From the NCBI GenBank assembly GCA_965226245.1, contig CBDDCL010000015.1, forward strand, positions 1,116,001 to 1,180,000: a stretch of 64,000 nt of DNA, written 5' to 3'. The translations under genes and the position numbers were made by a program. Numbering within the stretch: position 1 is the stretch's first letter; the number at the start of each line of letters is the position of its first letter. The notes beneath the pieces are model-generated. The model did no database searches and was not told the origin of the DNA. It saw only the letters and a program-made list of their open reading frames with translations. The DNA comes from CBDCYS01 sp965226245. Its GTDB lineage: Bacteria; Acidobacteriota; Terriglobia; Bryobacterales; UBA6623. Of the stretch, positions 42,609 to 52,097 are shown one piece after another.

Positions 42609-44195
42609 CTATGATTTGAAATCCCGGCTGACCAGGTCGATCGCCTGGCGAGCGAGGCGGCGGGTGTGCTTTTGCTTCGAGGGAGAGTGGAAGAATCGGT
42701 TGAGCGCCCCCAGCAGGTATTCCCCGCAAGAGCCGGAGGCATGCTCGAGTTCCTCTTCGACCGCTACAGTCGTCTTGAGCAAATGAGCCGAAAATATGGG
42801 ATCGCGCAGGCCATGGTCGAGGATGCGCTCATGGATTTCGGCAAAGAAGGTATCGCGGTTCTCGACGATCCACGGGGACGTGTCCAGATCGATGTCGAGG
42901 TAGCCGCGATTGCGCCCAACGAAGCAAGCCATTTGCAGCAGCCCCTGGCGCCAGAGATGGGGATATTTCGTGCAAATGTTGCGAACCGCGTTGGAGAAGG
43001 TGATTCCGTGCGTGAAGCCCAACCAGCCGACATTCTGGCTGACCGGCCGGTCGTAGGCGGAACCGTAACTCGTGTCGAAGTGGAGGGTGTTTCGCGCCAG
43101 CGCCCCCAGTAACGCGTCGAAGAGCGAAAGTGCTCCGTGTCTGGAAGCCAAGTTTTGAAGCCGCTCGAAGGATTCGCGTACGGTTCCGGGAAAGAAGCTT
43201 TCGGCAACCGGGTTTCCATCGGCGTGGCTCGAAATCTCAGGCAATTTGTCCAGCGCCGCTGCGTATTCTTTGAACTCCGGCAACAGATCTTCCCGGGTCG
43301 TGTAGCAGAGATGGCGGGCCAGCGGCGGCAGAACGTATGGTTCCATCTCCGAGCCCGCGAGTTCCAGGAGTTGGGCCGCCTTGTATACATAGATCAGCGA
43401 ATGGCCGAAGTCGTTGTAGTGCGCCAGAGCGGCTTCGGCGAAAGCTTCCTCCATGTCCTCCCAATGCAGGCCATCCAAAAGCCCGCGCCGGACCATGGCT
43501 TCGGCCCGCTCCGTCTGCTCTATCTCCACGGCGGCCGCGAAGGCCTCGCCGTCAAAAGTTTCGCTGGCTTCGGCGAACGGGAACGCTGGCTGGCGAAGCG
43601 CGTCAAAGGCCATGTGATCGACCGCTTCGGCGAGGCACACGAGCTGTTTTTCCCAGTCGCCCTTGTAAATCCGAGACCGAGCCAGCCAATCCGCGCTCGC
43701 GGCGTAGGCATGAGTAAAGCCGAATTCGAACTTGTCGTGAGACCATTCGATTGCTTTGCGAACGGCCGCGGTCGGATCAAGTTTATTGAAGTGGAGCCGC
43801 GTGATTTCGCGGCAGATGCGCCCGAAGTCGCGGTCGTCGAAAGCCGTGCGGAGAGCCTCCAAGACGGTTTCTTCGATTTGCTCGGGAGGCGGGTCTTGTA
43901 CGTCTAGCCAGACATCACCGTTCTCGGTCTTGACGGGGTAGCCGCGCACGTGATCGCCGCCCAGAATGCATTTGCCATCCTGCAAGCGAAACTTCCAGTT
44001 GTGCCAGTTGCAGGTGAGGACGCAGTTGTCATCAACATGACCTTGGGCAAGCGGATAGCCTTCATGGGGGCAACGGTTGTCCACCGCGTAGACCTGACCG
44101 CCGGCCTTGAACAGGGCGATTTGCTTCGGCGAGTGGTGGAAGACAACCGGCCCGGCATCGAGTTCGGTGACCGAAGCAGCTTTTTTCCAGGTCAT
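42609..44195 (-). CDS. Rieske [2Fe-2S] protein with long helical C-terminal domain
   Basis: 528 residues. The N-terminal ~105 residues are a Rieske ferredoxin domain with both cluster-binding pairs, C42-x-H44 (RCPHEG) and C62-x2-H65 (TCNWHNW). The remaining ~420 residues are helical with His/Glu-rich patterns (HYNDFGHSLIYVYKA, VEEELEHASGSCGEYL) and are not recognised as a known oxygenase domain. Electron transfer is expected; the substrate is unknown. The ATG at 44195 begins MTWKKAA; more upstream starts would only add arginine-rich residues not seen in such proteins. Confidence 0.85.
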   Translation of the reverse strand: MTWKKAASVTELDAGPVVFHHSPKQIALFKAGGQVYAVDNRCPHEGYPLAQGHVDDNCVLTCNWHNWKFRLQDGKCILGGDHVRGYPVKTENGDVWLDVQDPPPEQIEETVLEALRTAFDDRDFGRICREITRLHFNKLDPTAAVRKAIEWSHDKFEFGFTHAYAASADWLARSRIYKGDWEKQLVCLAEAVDHMAFDALRQPAFPFAEASETFDGEAFAAAVEIEQTERAEAMVRRGLLDGLHWEDMEEAFAEAALAHYNDFGHSLIYVYKAAQLLELAGSEMEPYVLPPLARHLCYTTREDLLPEFKEYAAALDKLPEISSHADGNPVAESFFPGTVRESFERLQNLASRHGALSLFDALLGALARNTLHFDTSYGSAYDRPVSQNVGWLGFTHGITFSNAVRNICTKYPHLWRQGLLQMACFVGRNRGYLDIDLDTSPWIVENRDTFFAEIHERILDHGLRDPIFSAHLLKTTVAVEEELEHASGSCGEYLLGALNRFFHSPSKQKHTRRLARQAIDLVSRDFKS

Positions 44196-44233
44196 GGATG
44201 CTACCCAGGCCCAGTGTAGCTCGGTGCGGGCAC

Positions 44234-44280
44234 GATGTGGCGCAGGCATTCGTGCGTGCCGTGTGGCCATTCCTGGCGAC
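44234..44280. repeat. Interspersed hairpin repeat, copy 3
   Basis: GATGTGGCGCAGGCATTCGT and then GCGTGCCGTGTGGCCATTCCTGGCGACA. It is closest to the copy at 13354-13400 and lies in the divergent gap before the acyl-CoA dehydrogenase gene. Confidence 0.5.
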
Positions 44281-44287
44281 ATCGTAG

Positions 44288-44310
44288 GGACCGGCTCTCA
44301 GCCGGTCCCG
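44288..44310. repeat. Perfect hairpin in the gap between divergent genes
   Basis: GGGACCGGCT and AGCCGGTCCC pair perfectly around CTC. It lies 7 bases after the hairpin repeat copy 3, so the two may form one composite intergenic element. Confidence 0.5.
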
Positions 44311-44397
44311 CGGATCGGTTTATCCTAGCGGAGGCTCCCGGCCGGGAGCTCGACGTTCAACAGGCAACTCGATTTAGGCGAGAATAAAAAGACCGCA

Positions 44398-45540
44398 ATG
44401 AATTTCGAGCTAAGCGAGGATCAGATCGAGCTGCGCAAGTCGGTGCGCGAGTTCGCCGAGGGCGAGATTCGGCCTCACGTCATGGAGTGGGACGAGCAGC
44501 AGGAGTTGCCGACTGAGCTGATCCGCCAGGTCAGCGAGCTGGGATTGTTCGGGACGATCTTTCCCGAAGACCTCGGCGGCAGCGGCATGGGCTACATCGA
44601 CTACTCGATCGTGATCGAAGAGCTGGCGCGCGTTGACCCCTCGGTTTCACTTTTGGTGACGGCTCAGACATCGCTATGCACCAACCACATCTACCTCGTC
44701 GGCACGGACGAGCAGAAGCGAAAATACGTGCCGAAACTGGCAACCGGCGAGTGGATCGGCTGCTGGTCGCTGACCGAGCCGCAGGCCGGTTCCGACGCGG
44801 CCGGCACGCAAACTCGCGCCGAAAGAACCGGCGACGGCTGGGTGCTGAACGGCTCGAAGACATTCACGACGAATGCGCACTTAGCCGATGTCTGCGTGGC
44901 GATGGCCCTGACCGATCCTCAGCGAGCCGAAAAAGGCATCTCGGCGTTCATCATCGACAAGGGAACCGAAGGCTGCCGCCCAGGCCGTAAGGAAAACAAA
45001 CTGGGGATGCGCGCCAGCAATACCGGCGAGATCATTTTCGAAAACTGCCGGCTGCCGCCCGGTCAACTGCTGGGGCAGCGCGGTCACGGCTTCATGGGCG
45101 CCATGCGCACGCTGGACGGCGGCCGCATCGCGATCGCCGCCTTGTCGGTGGGAATCGCGCAAGGGGCCTACGAAGCCGCGCTGGCATACTCCAAGCAGCG
45201 GAAGCAGTTCGGCAGCGCTATCTCGGAGTTTCAGGCCATCCAGCACAAACTGGCCGACATGGCGACCGAGATCGAGGCCGCGCGGCTGCTGACTTATCGG
45301 GCGGGCTGGAACCTCAACCAGGGGCGGCGGGTGACGAAGCTTTCCTCCATGGCCAAGCTTTACGCCAGCGAAATGGCGGTGCGGGCGGCCGGCGAGGCCG
45401 TGCAGATCTTTGGCGGTTATGGTTTCGTCAAAGACTATCCGGTCGAAAAGTTTTACCGTGATGTGAAGCTGATGACGATCGGCGAAGGCACCAGCGAAAT
45501 CCAGCGCATGATTATTGCCCGCCAAATCCTCAAAAGCTGA
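44398..45540 (+). CDS. Acyl-CoA dehydrogenase
   Basis: 380 residues, the usual length of this FAD flavoenzyme family. Motifs: LTEPQAGSDAAGTQT (near 122-136), GLRASNTGEI-like GMRASNTGEI, FGSAISEFQAIQHKLADMAT and the C-terminal catalytic-glutamate region MTIGEGTSEIQRMIIARQIL. It oxidises an acyl-CoA to the enoyl-CoA and passes electrons to ETF; the exact chain (short or branched) is not clear. It is followed after 12 bases by meaB and then by methylmalonyl-CoA epimerase, which suggests branched-chain amino acid or propionate breakdown. Confidence 0.95.
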   Translation: MNFELSEDQIELRKSVREFAEGEIRPHVMEWDEQQELPTELIRQVSELGLFGTIFPEDLGGSGMGYIDYSIVIEELARVDPSVSLLVTAQTSLCTNHIYLVGTDEQKRKYVPKLATGEWIGCWSLTEPQAGSDAAGTQTRAERTGDGWVLNGSKTFTTNAHLADVCVAMALTDPQRAEKGISAFIIDKGTEGCRPGRKENKLGMRASNTGEIIFENCRLPPGQLLGQRGHGFMGAMRTLDGGRIAIAALSVGIAQGAYEAALAYSKQRKQFGSAISEFQAIQHKLADMATEIEAARLLTYRAGWNLNQGRRVTKLSSMAKLYASEMAVRAAGEAVQIFGGYGFVKDYPVEKFYRDVKLMTIGEGTSEIQRMIIARQILKS

Positions 45541-45552
45541 GACGATATCTTC

Positions 45553-46512
45553 GTGAGCATCAAAGCTTCGGTGGATCTCGGCGCTTGGGTGGAGAAGATC
45601 CGCGAGGGCGACCCCCGTGCTCTGGCGCGCGGCCTAAGCGAGGTCGAGAACCGCGGGGCACAGGCAGAGAACCTGCTGCGGGCCTTGTTCCCGTTTTCCG
45701 GCCAAGCCTGGCGGATCGGAATTACCGGGGCTCCCGGGGCGGGGAAGAGCACTCTGGTCAATGGCCTGGTCATGCATTTGCGAAAGCAAGGGCGCTCGGT
45801 TGGGGTGGTCGCGGTTGACCCGACCAGTCCTTATACAGGGGGCGCGATTCTGGGCGACCGCGTCCGCATGCAGTCGCATCATGGCGACCCGGGAGTCTTT
45901 ATCCGCTCCATGGCGACGCGAGGCCTGCTGGGCGGGCTGGCCCCGGCGACGGCGGATGTGATTGTGACGCTGGAGGCTTCCGGGCGTGACGTTGTGATCA
46001 TCGAAACCGTGGGCGTCGGACAGGCCGAGATCGAAGTGGTCAAACTTGCCTCGGCGGTGGCGCTGGTGCTGACGCCTTCGATGGGCGATGACGTTCAAAC
46101 CTTGAAGGCCGGCATCATGGAGATTGCCGACCTGTTTGTGATCAACAAGGCTGACCAGCCCGGCGCCGGCCGCATCCAGGGGCAATTGGAAGCGCTGCTG
46201 TCGCTGTTGCCCGCCGACCAGGCCAGACCGCCGATCGTGCAAACCGTAGCTACGGACAACAGAGGCGTCGGTGAGATGATTAACACCCTGGGCGCGTTGC
46301 CACAGCAGAGCGATCGATCGGTCACGGCATGGAAGGAGCGACTGATCGCCATGATGCGGCAGCGTCTGATCGAGCGGGTTATCGACGAGACGCTGGACGA
46401 TGGCAAGATCGCGGAGGCGGCGCGCGAAGTCGCCGAGCGGCGCTTGAATCCCTATGAATTTGTCGACGAAGTGATCGGGCGGACCGGAACCGTGGCCCAA
46501 AAACAGCCCTGA
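45553..46512 (+). CDS. meaB: Methylmalonyl-CoA mutase-associated GTPase MeaB
   Basis: 319 residues, family length. The G1 loop GAPGAGKS (59-66) and VVAVDPTSPYTGGAILGDRV, IETVGVGQAEIEV and FVINKADQPGA are the family marks of MeaB/ArgK, a GTPase that protects and reloads adenosylcobalamin-dependent methylmalonyl-CoA mutase. The start is GTG. The mutase itself is not in the window, but the epimerase follows, so the operon belongs to the propionyl-CoA/methylmalonyl-CoA route. Confidence 0.95.
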   Translation: MSIKASVDLGAWVEKIREGDPRALARGLSEVENRGAQAENLLRALFPFSGQAWRIGITGAPGAGKSTLVNGLVMHLRKQGRSVGVVAVDPTSPYTGGAILGDRVRMQSHHGDPGVFIRSMATRGLLGGLAPATADVIVTLEASGRDVVIIETVGVGQAEIEVVKLASAVALVLTPSMGDDVQTLKAGIMEIADLFVINKADQPGAGRIQGQLEALLSLLPADQARPPIVQTVATDNRGVGEMINTLGALPQQSDRSVTAWKERLIAMMRQRLIERVIDETLDDGKIAEAAREVAERRLNPYEFVDEVIGRTGTVAQKQP

Positions 46513-46556
46513 CTCATACGGTGCACCGCGCGTTGGCGTCAAAACGAAATCAAACC

Positions 46557-47009
46557 ATGTCCGCCAAAATCGACCATATCGGAATCGCCGTTCGCTCGAT
46601 TGACGAAACGCTTGATCTCTACCGCGATGCGCTTGGTGTTGATCCCGGCGCGCGCGCCGTCGTGGAGCACGAGAAAGTTGAAGTTGTCATGCTTCCAGTC
46701 GGCGGTCCGCGACTCGAGCTGCTCGAAGCCACCTCCGGCGAATCGGTGATCGCGAAGTTTATCGAGAAGCGCGGCGAAGGCCTGCATCATATTGCGATGC
46801 GAGTTCCTGATCTTGCCGCTGCCGTCGAGCGCGTCAAAGCCGGCGGCGCGCGTCTGGTGAAAGACCAGATCGAAAGGGGAGCCGGGGGCTACAAATATGT
46901 CTTTGTGCATCCAAAGTCGGCGGGCGGTGTCCTGCTCGAGCTGATCGAGGATGATTCCGGCGCGCCAAGCGGCAGCGGCTCCGCCGGGAGTGACGGGGTG
47001 TCGGGATGA
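46557..47009 (+). CDS. mce: Methylmalonyl-CoA epimerase
   Basis: 150 residues; a vicinal-oxygen-chelate fold enzyme that interconverts (R)- and (S)-methylmalonyl-CoA using a divalent metal. KIDHIGIAV (H7), LHHIAMRVPDL and the C-terminal LLELIED supply the expected His and Glu ligands. The Ser/Gly-rich tail after residue 138 is longer than usual. ATG at 46557 is preferred to the GTG at 46521 because it places KIDHIGIAV at the very start as in relatives. The stop overlaps the next ATG by four bases. Confidence 0.93.
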   Translation: MSAKIDHIGIAVRSIDETLDLYRDALGVDPGARAVVEHEKVEVVMLPVGGPRLELLEATSGESVIAKFIEKRGEGLHHIAMRVPDLAAAVERVKAGGARLVKDQIERGAGGYKYVFVHPKSAGGVLLELIEDDSGAPSGSGSAGSDGVSG

Positions 47010-48142
47010 AGAAGATTGTCCTCGCCGTCGTGCTGGCGCTCGTTGTTGCGGCGGGACTGCTGCTTCTCGCCCAGGTTCAAAGCCATGAGGGTTATTTCTC
47101 TCCGGTCTACTCGCCCGATGGCCGCGAAGTCTGCTTCATCGCCCGTGAAACAAGCGGGCTGGTTGCCGGGCTTGGCTTCGAGCATTTCACGGCGCCCGCC
47201 CACGTTTTCGTGTGGCGCGACCGTTTTTCGCTTCGCAAGCTCGATCCCGAGACCGGCAACATCGAGGTCTTGAAATCGTGGCCGGCGTCACCGCTCGAGG
47301 GCCGGCACATTCGCACTTACCGGGGCCGGGCATTCAGCGTTGCAAGCACTCAATTGCGCTGGGTGGACGAGGAGAACCTCGAGTACAAGATCGGCATCCG
47401 CATTCCCACCCAGCCCGTCTCGGAGCGCTACTTCGTCAGCCGCACTTGGAACAACGTGACGAGTGAGATGGTCGAGAAATACCAGTGGAATCAGGACTGG
47501 CTGGCTATCTCGGGCGGCAGTGAGCCGACGCTTTCCGGTGACTGGGAAGTCATTGCCGCTAAGGGTGAGGAAGCGTTCCCGTGCGCCATCGTCGCGCTTC
47601 ATTCCTCGTTAACTGAAGTGCGTGTTCTGCTGAAGGACTCTGCTTGCGACCGGGTCTATCCCAATGGCATCAGCCCAACTGATGTCGAGCCATACTCGCG
47701 AAGGGCCAGTATCGAGCGCATCCAGGAACTCAAAGACGCACACGAACGCCTGACTGCCGAAGCACTGTCCGCCGGCATGTCGGAGTATGCAGCGTCGTTA
47801 CACGTGACGCGCCGCATGCGGGATCTGGGCTACTACCCAACGCCGCCCCAATTGGTCGCCCGTTTGTTGAGCGAGCGGGAGGTGGCGGCGCTACGGCGGG
47901 AGCGGAAGCTCGAACCGCTATTCACGATCAGCGAGATGCAATTCAAGGCCGGTCTTTTCCAGGACATCGAGAAGGCGACCGGCAACCCTGGGCAAGAATT
48001 CGACAAAGCAGGCAGGTACATCATCCATAACGACTACACAACCAGCCAGGAAATCAACGCGGTCCTCGCTACAGACGTTGAACAATTCTACGTCGAGCGG
48101 TCAGGCCGCACCTACGAAATGAAGATTGTGAAGTACCAATAG
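47006..48142 (+). CDS. Membrane-anchored protein with PD40/WD40-like start, unknown function
   Basis: 378 residues. An N-terminal membrane anchor or signal (IVLAVVLALVVAAGLLLLAQ) is followed by FSPVYSPDGREVCFIARETS, a TolB/WD40-like (PD40) blade. The rest shows blades only weakly, and the C-terminal third is more helical (ERIQELKDAHERLTAEALSA). The ATGA overlap with the epimerase gene means coupled translation, but a link to methylmalonyl metabolism is not evident. Confidence 0.75.
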   Translation: MKKIVLAVVLALVVAAGLLLLAQVQSHEGYFSPVYSPDGREVCFIARETSGLVAGLGFEHFTAPAHVFVWRDRFSLRKLDPETGNIEVLKSWPASPLEGRHIRTYRGRAFSVASTQLRWVDEENLEYKIGIRIPTQPVSERYFVSRTWNNVTSEMVEKYQWNQDWLAISGGSEPTLSGDWEVIAAKGEEAFPCAIVALHSSLTEVRVLLKDSACDRVYPNGISPTDVEPYSRRASIERIQELKDAHERLTAEALSAGMSEYAASLHVTRRMRDLGYYPTPPQLVARLLSEREVAALRRERKLEPLFTISEMQFKAGLFQDIEKATGNPGQEFDKAGRYIIHNDYTTSQEINAVLATDVEQFYVERSGRTYEMKIVKYQ

Positions 48143-48803
48143 GGGAGTCGGCCGTGGTTGGGCGGCGTGGTCCGCTGCCGGGAACCAGCGTGGCGCCGAA
48201 TCGAGGGAGCCCGCGGCGATCGGCTGCGGCGTAAGGGTCCCTTTTACTACGGAATACGAATCGCCGCAATCGCCGGCGCTTCGCGCTAGCCCAGCTAACC
48301 GGCGCCCGATTTCGTTGGCCACCGCCGGACCTGGTTGCCCAAGAACTCAAGGTCCTCGCCGGCTCGACCTCATTTGATCACGGACGGCGTCGAGGGCTGG
48401 TTCGTTCTGTCCGCTTGCCGTGCTTGCGGCTCTCTCGATAGCTAAGTGATGGGGCGCCGAGCGGCGAGGGCTTCGGGGCGCTCCCCGAACATGCTGCACT
48501 TCGTCAGCCGGCGCAAAATACGGCTAAGGTTATGTCCCGATGTGCCGATCAACCAAGCGTACATCCCATCAGCAGGTGATAGGCCCCATTGAGACGCAAG
48601 GTCGCTGGGCCGGCAAAGGCGCGGCAGCCTCGACTGCTCAATTTATGGGGAGCCGCTTTAGAGCTCTTTTCTGGCGGACCGTATCCGCGGTGAGGGTTAG
48701 ACAAAGAAAATGGAGGGCCGGTCGTGGCTAGCTGTGGAGCAGATCGGAATAGGCTGCCCCGGGCCTGACCGGACCAAAAGCCGAAACCGAGCAAGAGGAC
48801 ACG
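48143..48803. other. Intergenic stretch before the chemotaxis genes
   Basis: About 660 bases with no supported gene or RNA. Short frames have no ribosome sites. The last 100 bases before cheA, including an AAGAGGA ribosome site, probably hold the promoter, but no clear -35/-10 pair stands out. Confidence 0.4.
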
Positions 48804-51602
48804 ATGGACGATACGCAGAGCATACTCGATGAATTTCTCATCAAGAGCAGTGAAAACTTGGCGCGGCTCGATCTAGAGTTTGTGGAACTCGAGCAGCGTC
48901 CTGAAGACGATGAGCTGCTGTCGAGCATTTTCCGCACGATCCATACGATTAAGGGAACCTGCGGCTTTTTCGAATTTCAAACGCTGGAGGCGATCGCCCA
49001 CCGGGCGGAGAACCTTCTCAGCCAACTGCGGGAACACGAAAAGAGCCTGACACCCGCGCTGACAACACTGCTTCTTGAGACCGTCGATGTCATCAAGCAG
49101 ATCCTCAAACAGGTTGAAGAAACTGGCTCGGAAGGCCCGGAGACCTACGACAAACTGCGTGCTCAACTGCAAGCCGCCTGCGATAGTGATCCCGAAGCGG
49201 CGCCGACGCCGGACTCGGTTGGCGGCTCCCCCTCCCAAGTAGAACCGGACGACGCTAAATCCGCCGACGCAAAGCCGGACGACGAGAAGCCGGACAAAGC
49301 GGCGTCGCCGGAGCCGCCCGCGGCGACGGCGGAATCGGCCGTTCCGGACGACGAACAGAGCGCGGTATCCGCGGCCCAGACCGCTGAGCCCGCCACGGGC
49401 CCGCCCCCCCCGCCGCCAGGTGCCGCGGCCACCTTCAACCAAGACGCGCCGCCACCGCCTCCGGCCCCGTCCGACTCGGCCGGGAGCAAGAGCCGCGGCG
49501 CTACTCCGCACCGCTCCGTCGCTGACGCAACGATCCGAGTGGACGTGACGCTGCTGGACAACCTGATGAATCTGGCGGGCGAACTCGTGCTGTCGCGTAA
49601 TCAGATGTTGCAGCACTCCGCCAACTACAACGATGCTTCCCTGACGGCGACTTCCCAGCGCCTGAATCTGATCACGACCGAGCTGCAGGCGGAGGTAATG
49701 AAGACCCGCATGCAACCGATCGGAGTGGTTTGGAACAAGTTTCCCCGCGTCGTGCGAGACCTGGGCCGGGCCTCCGGCAAGCAGATCACTCTCCAGATGG
49801 AGGGAGAAGAGACCGAGCTGGACAAGACCATCATCGAGGCTATCAAGGATCCGCTGACCCACATTGTGCGGAACTCCTGTGATCACGGCATTGAAGCGCC
49901 CGCCGAACGTGCCGCCAAGGGGAAGCCGGCTCAGGGAACACTCAACTTACGCGCCTACCACGAGGGGGGGCAGGTCAATATTGAAATTCTCGATGACGGC
50001 GCCGGCATCGATCCGCAGGTGATCAGGGAAAAGGCTTTGCAGAAGGGCGTCATCACGGCGGATCAAGCGCAGCGGATGGGGGAGAGAGAAATCCTGAATC
50101 TGGTTTTCGCGGCAGGTTTCTCGACCGCGGCGAAGGTTACCAAAGTTTCCGGGCGCGGAGTCGGCATGGACGTGGTGAAGACCCACATCGAGAAAATCGG
50201 CGGTTCGATCGACCTGCAGAGCCAAGTCGGCCGCGGAACCGCCATCCGCATCAAGATCCCGCTGACGCTGGCGATCATTCCTGCCCTGATCGTCTCGGTG
50301 GGAACCGAGAAGTTCGCCATCCCCCAGGTGAATCTGCTGGAGCTGGTGCGGCTGGAGGAAAACGTCTCGAAAACCGAGATTGAGTGGATTAAAGGTTCAC
50401 CGGTTTACCGGCTGCGGGGGAAACTGCTCCCGCTGATCTATTTGAACAAACTCCTGGCCGCGGAGAAGAGCGAGGAACCATCCGCCGATAAGGCCGATGG
50501 AGCGCTCAATATTGTGGTTCTGCAGGCCGATGACCGCATGTTCGGACTCGTGGTCGAGGAGATCTATGACACCCAGGAAATCGTGGTGAAGCCGCTGAGC
50601 GAACTGCTGAAGGGGACCAACTGCTATGCGGGCGCCACGATCATGGGAGACGGCAACGTGGCTCTGATTCTCGACGTCGTGGGCCTGGTGCAACTGGGCT
50701 GCGAAGTCAACGAGGCCCGGAATCAGGCGATCGCCGCCAACCACCAGCAGACCGGCACTGGCGTCGAGCGCCAAAGTCTGCTGCTATTTCGGAGCGGAAC
50801 AAGCCGTTTGGCGGTTCCTCTGGCGCTGGTCGGAAGACTGGAGGAATTCCCGCGCTCCGCGATCGAACATGCCGGCGATCGTAATGTCGTGCAGTACCGG
50901 GAACAGATTCTGACTCTGATTCCTCTTGCTCAGCAACTGCGGCTGAGCCCGCCGGCCGAATCCGCGGACGACGATCCGGTACAGGTTATTGTTTTCAGCG
51001 AAGGGACAAGGCGAGTGGGACTTGTCGTCGACGAGATCCTCGACATTGTCGACGAGCCGGTCACCATTCGGAGTCAGCACAAGCAGCCGGGCATTCTTGG
51101 GTCGGCCGTTGTCGGCGGCCTTGTCACCGATTTCATTGACCTCCATCACTTGATTCAGAACCTGGAACAGGAATGGTTCAGCGGCGCGGCGGCCGACGCG
51201 GAAACCAGCAGACGAATCTTGATCGCCGACGGTTCGCACTTCTCGCGGAATCTGGTTCGGAACTACCTGGAGATGGCCGGATACCGGGTGCTCGAAGCCG
51301 CCAATTCCCAGGAAGCGCTCGAGCGCTTGCAGCGGGACCGGGTTGACGTGCTGTTGTCGCGTCTCGATCTGCCCGGCGAGGGCCCGTTCGAGTTGCTGCG
51401 CCGTCTGCGGCTTGAACCGGAGTGGCGCGGCCTCCCGGCCGTTGCGCTCGCCAGCGGGCCGGAAGAGATGGAGCAGCGGGGAGACCGTGAATTTGAATTC
51501 GACGACTATCAGCTGAGGTTTGACAAGGAAGCGACCTTGAACTCGATCAGCCGGCTGGCGGCGGTTGGCCGCGAACAGCAACTCGCCGAACAAAGGAAGT
51601 AA
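48804..51602 (+). CDS. cheA: CheA-type hybrid histidine kinase with two CheW-like parts and a degenerate receiver
   Basis: 932 residues. An Hpt domain with phospho-accepting H47 (FRTIHTIKG) is followed by a Pro/Ala/Asp/Glu-rich linker (about 130-235) in place of a CheY-binding P2 domain. Then come dimerisation (LMNLAGELVLSRNQML), HATPase (NSCDHGIE, LDDGAGI-like ILDDGAGIDP, GRGVGMDVV), a CheW domain and a second CheW-like part (RRVGLVVDEILDIVDEPVTI). A C-terminal receiver (about 805-915) has DVLLSRLDLPG. The usual phosphate-accepting Asp position is Arg there, so this receiver probably cannot be phosphorylated. CheW and a receptor gene follow. Confidence 0.93.
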   Translation: MDDTQSILDEFLIKSSENLARLDLEFVELEQRPEDDELLSSIFRTIHTIKGTCGFFEFQTLEAIAHRAENLLSQLREHEKSLTPALTTLLLETVDVIKQILKQVEETGSEGPETYDKLRAQLQAACDSDPEAAPTPDSVGGSPSQVEPDDAKSADAKPDDEKPDKAASPEPPAATAESAVPDDEQSAVSAAQTAEPATGPPPPPPGAAATFNQDAPPPPPAPSDSAGSKSRGATPHRSVADATIRVDVTLLDNLMNLAGELVLSRNQMLQHSANYNDASLTATSQRLNLITTELQAEVMKTRMQPIGVVWNKFPRVVRDLGRASGKQITLQMEGEETELDKTIIEAIKDPLTHIVRNSCDHGIEAPAERAAKGKPAQGTLNLRAYHEGGQVNIEILDDGAGIDPQVIREKALQKGVITADQAQRMGEREILNLVFAAGFSTAAKVTKVSGRGVGMDVVKTHIEKIGGSIDLQSQVGRGTAIRIKIPLTLAIIPALIVSVGTEKFAIPQVNLLELVRLEENVSKTEIEWIKGSPVYRLRGKLLPLIYLNKLLAAEKSEEPSADKADGALNIVVLQADDRMFGLVVEEIYDTQEIVVKPLSELLKGTNCYAGATIMGDGNVALILDVVGLVQLGCEVNEARNQAIAANHQQTGTGVERQSLLLFRSGTSRLAVPLALVGRLEEFPRSAIEHAGDRNVVQYREQILTLIPLAQQLRLSPPAESADDDPVQVIVFSEGTRRVGLVVDEILDIVDEPVTIRSQHKQPGILGSAVVGGLVTDFIDLHHLIQNLEQEWFSGAAADAETSRRILIADGSHFSRNLVRNYLEMAGYRVLEAANSQEALERLQRDRVDVLLSRLDLPGEGPFELLRRLRLEPEWRGLPAVALASGPEEMEQRGDREFEFDDYQLRFDKEATLNSISRLAAVGREQQLAEQRK

Positions 51603-51620
51603 CAAAGGAAGTAAAGATTC

Positions 51621-52097
51621 ATGGAAATCACACTCGAGTCCGGCAGCGCCGGAGCGCCTGGAGCCAATCGCCAATTCGTAACGTTCTTCGTCGGCGATTT
51701 GTTCCTGGGCGTGGAGGTACAGAAGGTCCAGGAGGTGCTGCGTTATCAGCACATGACTCCGGTTCCGCGGGCGGCCCGGACGGTCAAGGGGCTGATCAAC
51801 CTGCGCGGCCAGATCGTCACGGCGGTTGACCTGCGCCGCTGTTTGCAGCTCGAAGATGCGCCGCCGGAGGCCGAGTTGCCCCTCAACGTTGTCATCCGCA
51901 GCGAAGTTGGCGCCGTCAGCCTCCTAGTGGACTCGATTGGTGACGTGATGGACGTGAGCGAAGACACTTTTGAGCCCCCTCCCGAGACGCTGAGCGGCGT
52001 GGCCCAGGAATTGGTGACCGGTGTTTATAAGCTGGACGGCCGGCTGCTGCTTTCGCTCTCCACGGAGAAGATGCTGAGACGGGAAGCGGCGAACTGA
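51621..52097 (+). CDS. cheW: CheW-type coupling protein
   Basis: 158 residues, one CheW domain: FFVGDLFLGVEVQKVQEVLR, MTPVPRAARTVKGLINLRGQ, LRRCLQL and SLLVDSIGDVMDVSEDTF. It couples receptors to CheA. It starts 18 bases after the cheA stop, so it is in the same operon and probably serves the PAS receptor downstream. Confidence 0.95.
   Translation: MEITLESGSAGAPGANRQFVTFFVGDLFLGVEVQKVQEVLRYQHMTPVPRAARTVKGLINLRGQIVTAVDLRRCLQLEDAPPEAELPLNVVIRSEVGAVSLLVDSIGDVMDVSEDTFEPPPETLSGVAQELVTGVYKLDGRLLLSLSTEKMLRREAAN

Noticed and set aside
45634..46542. 302-codon frame opposite meaB
   Set aside because: Antisense shadow; meaB has all GTPase motifs on the plus strand.
48560..48800. Possible riboswitch (cyclic di-GMP type) before cheA
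   Set aside because: Some GC stems and a GGCAAAGGCGCGGC stretch suggested it, but the conserved GEMM core bases are not present in the right order.
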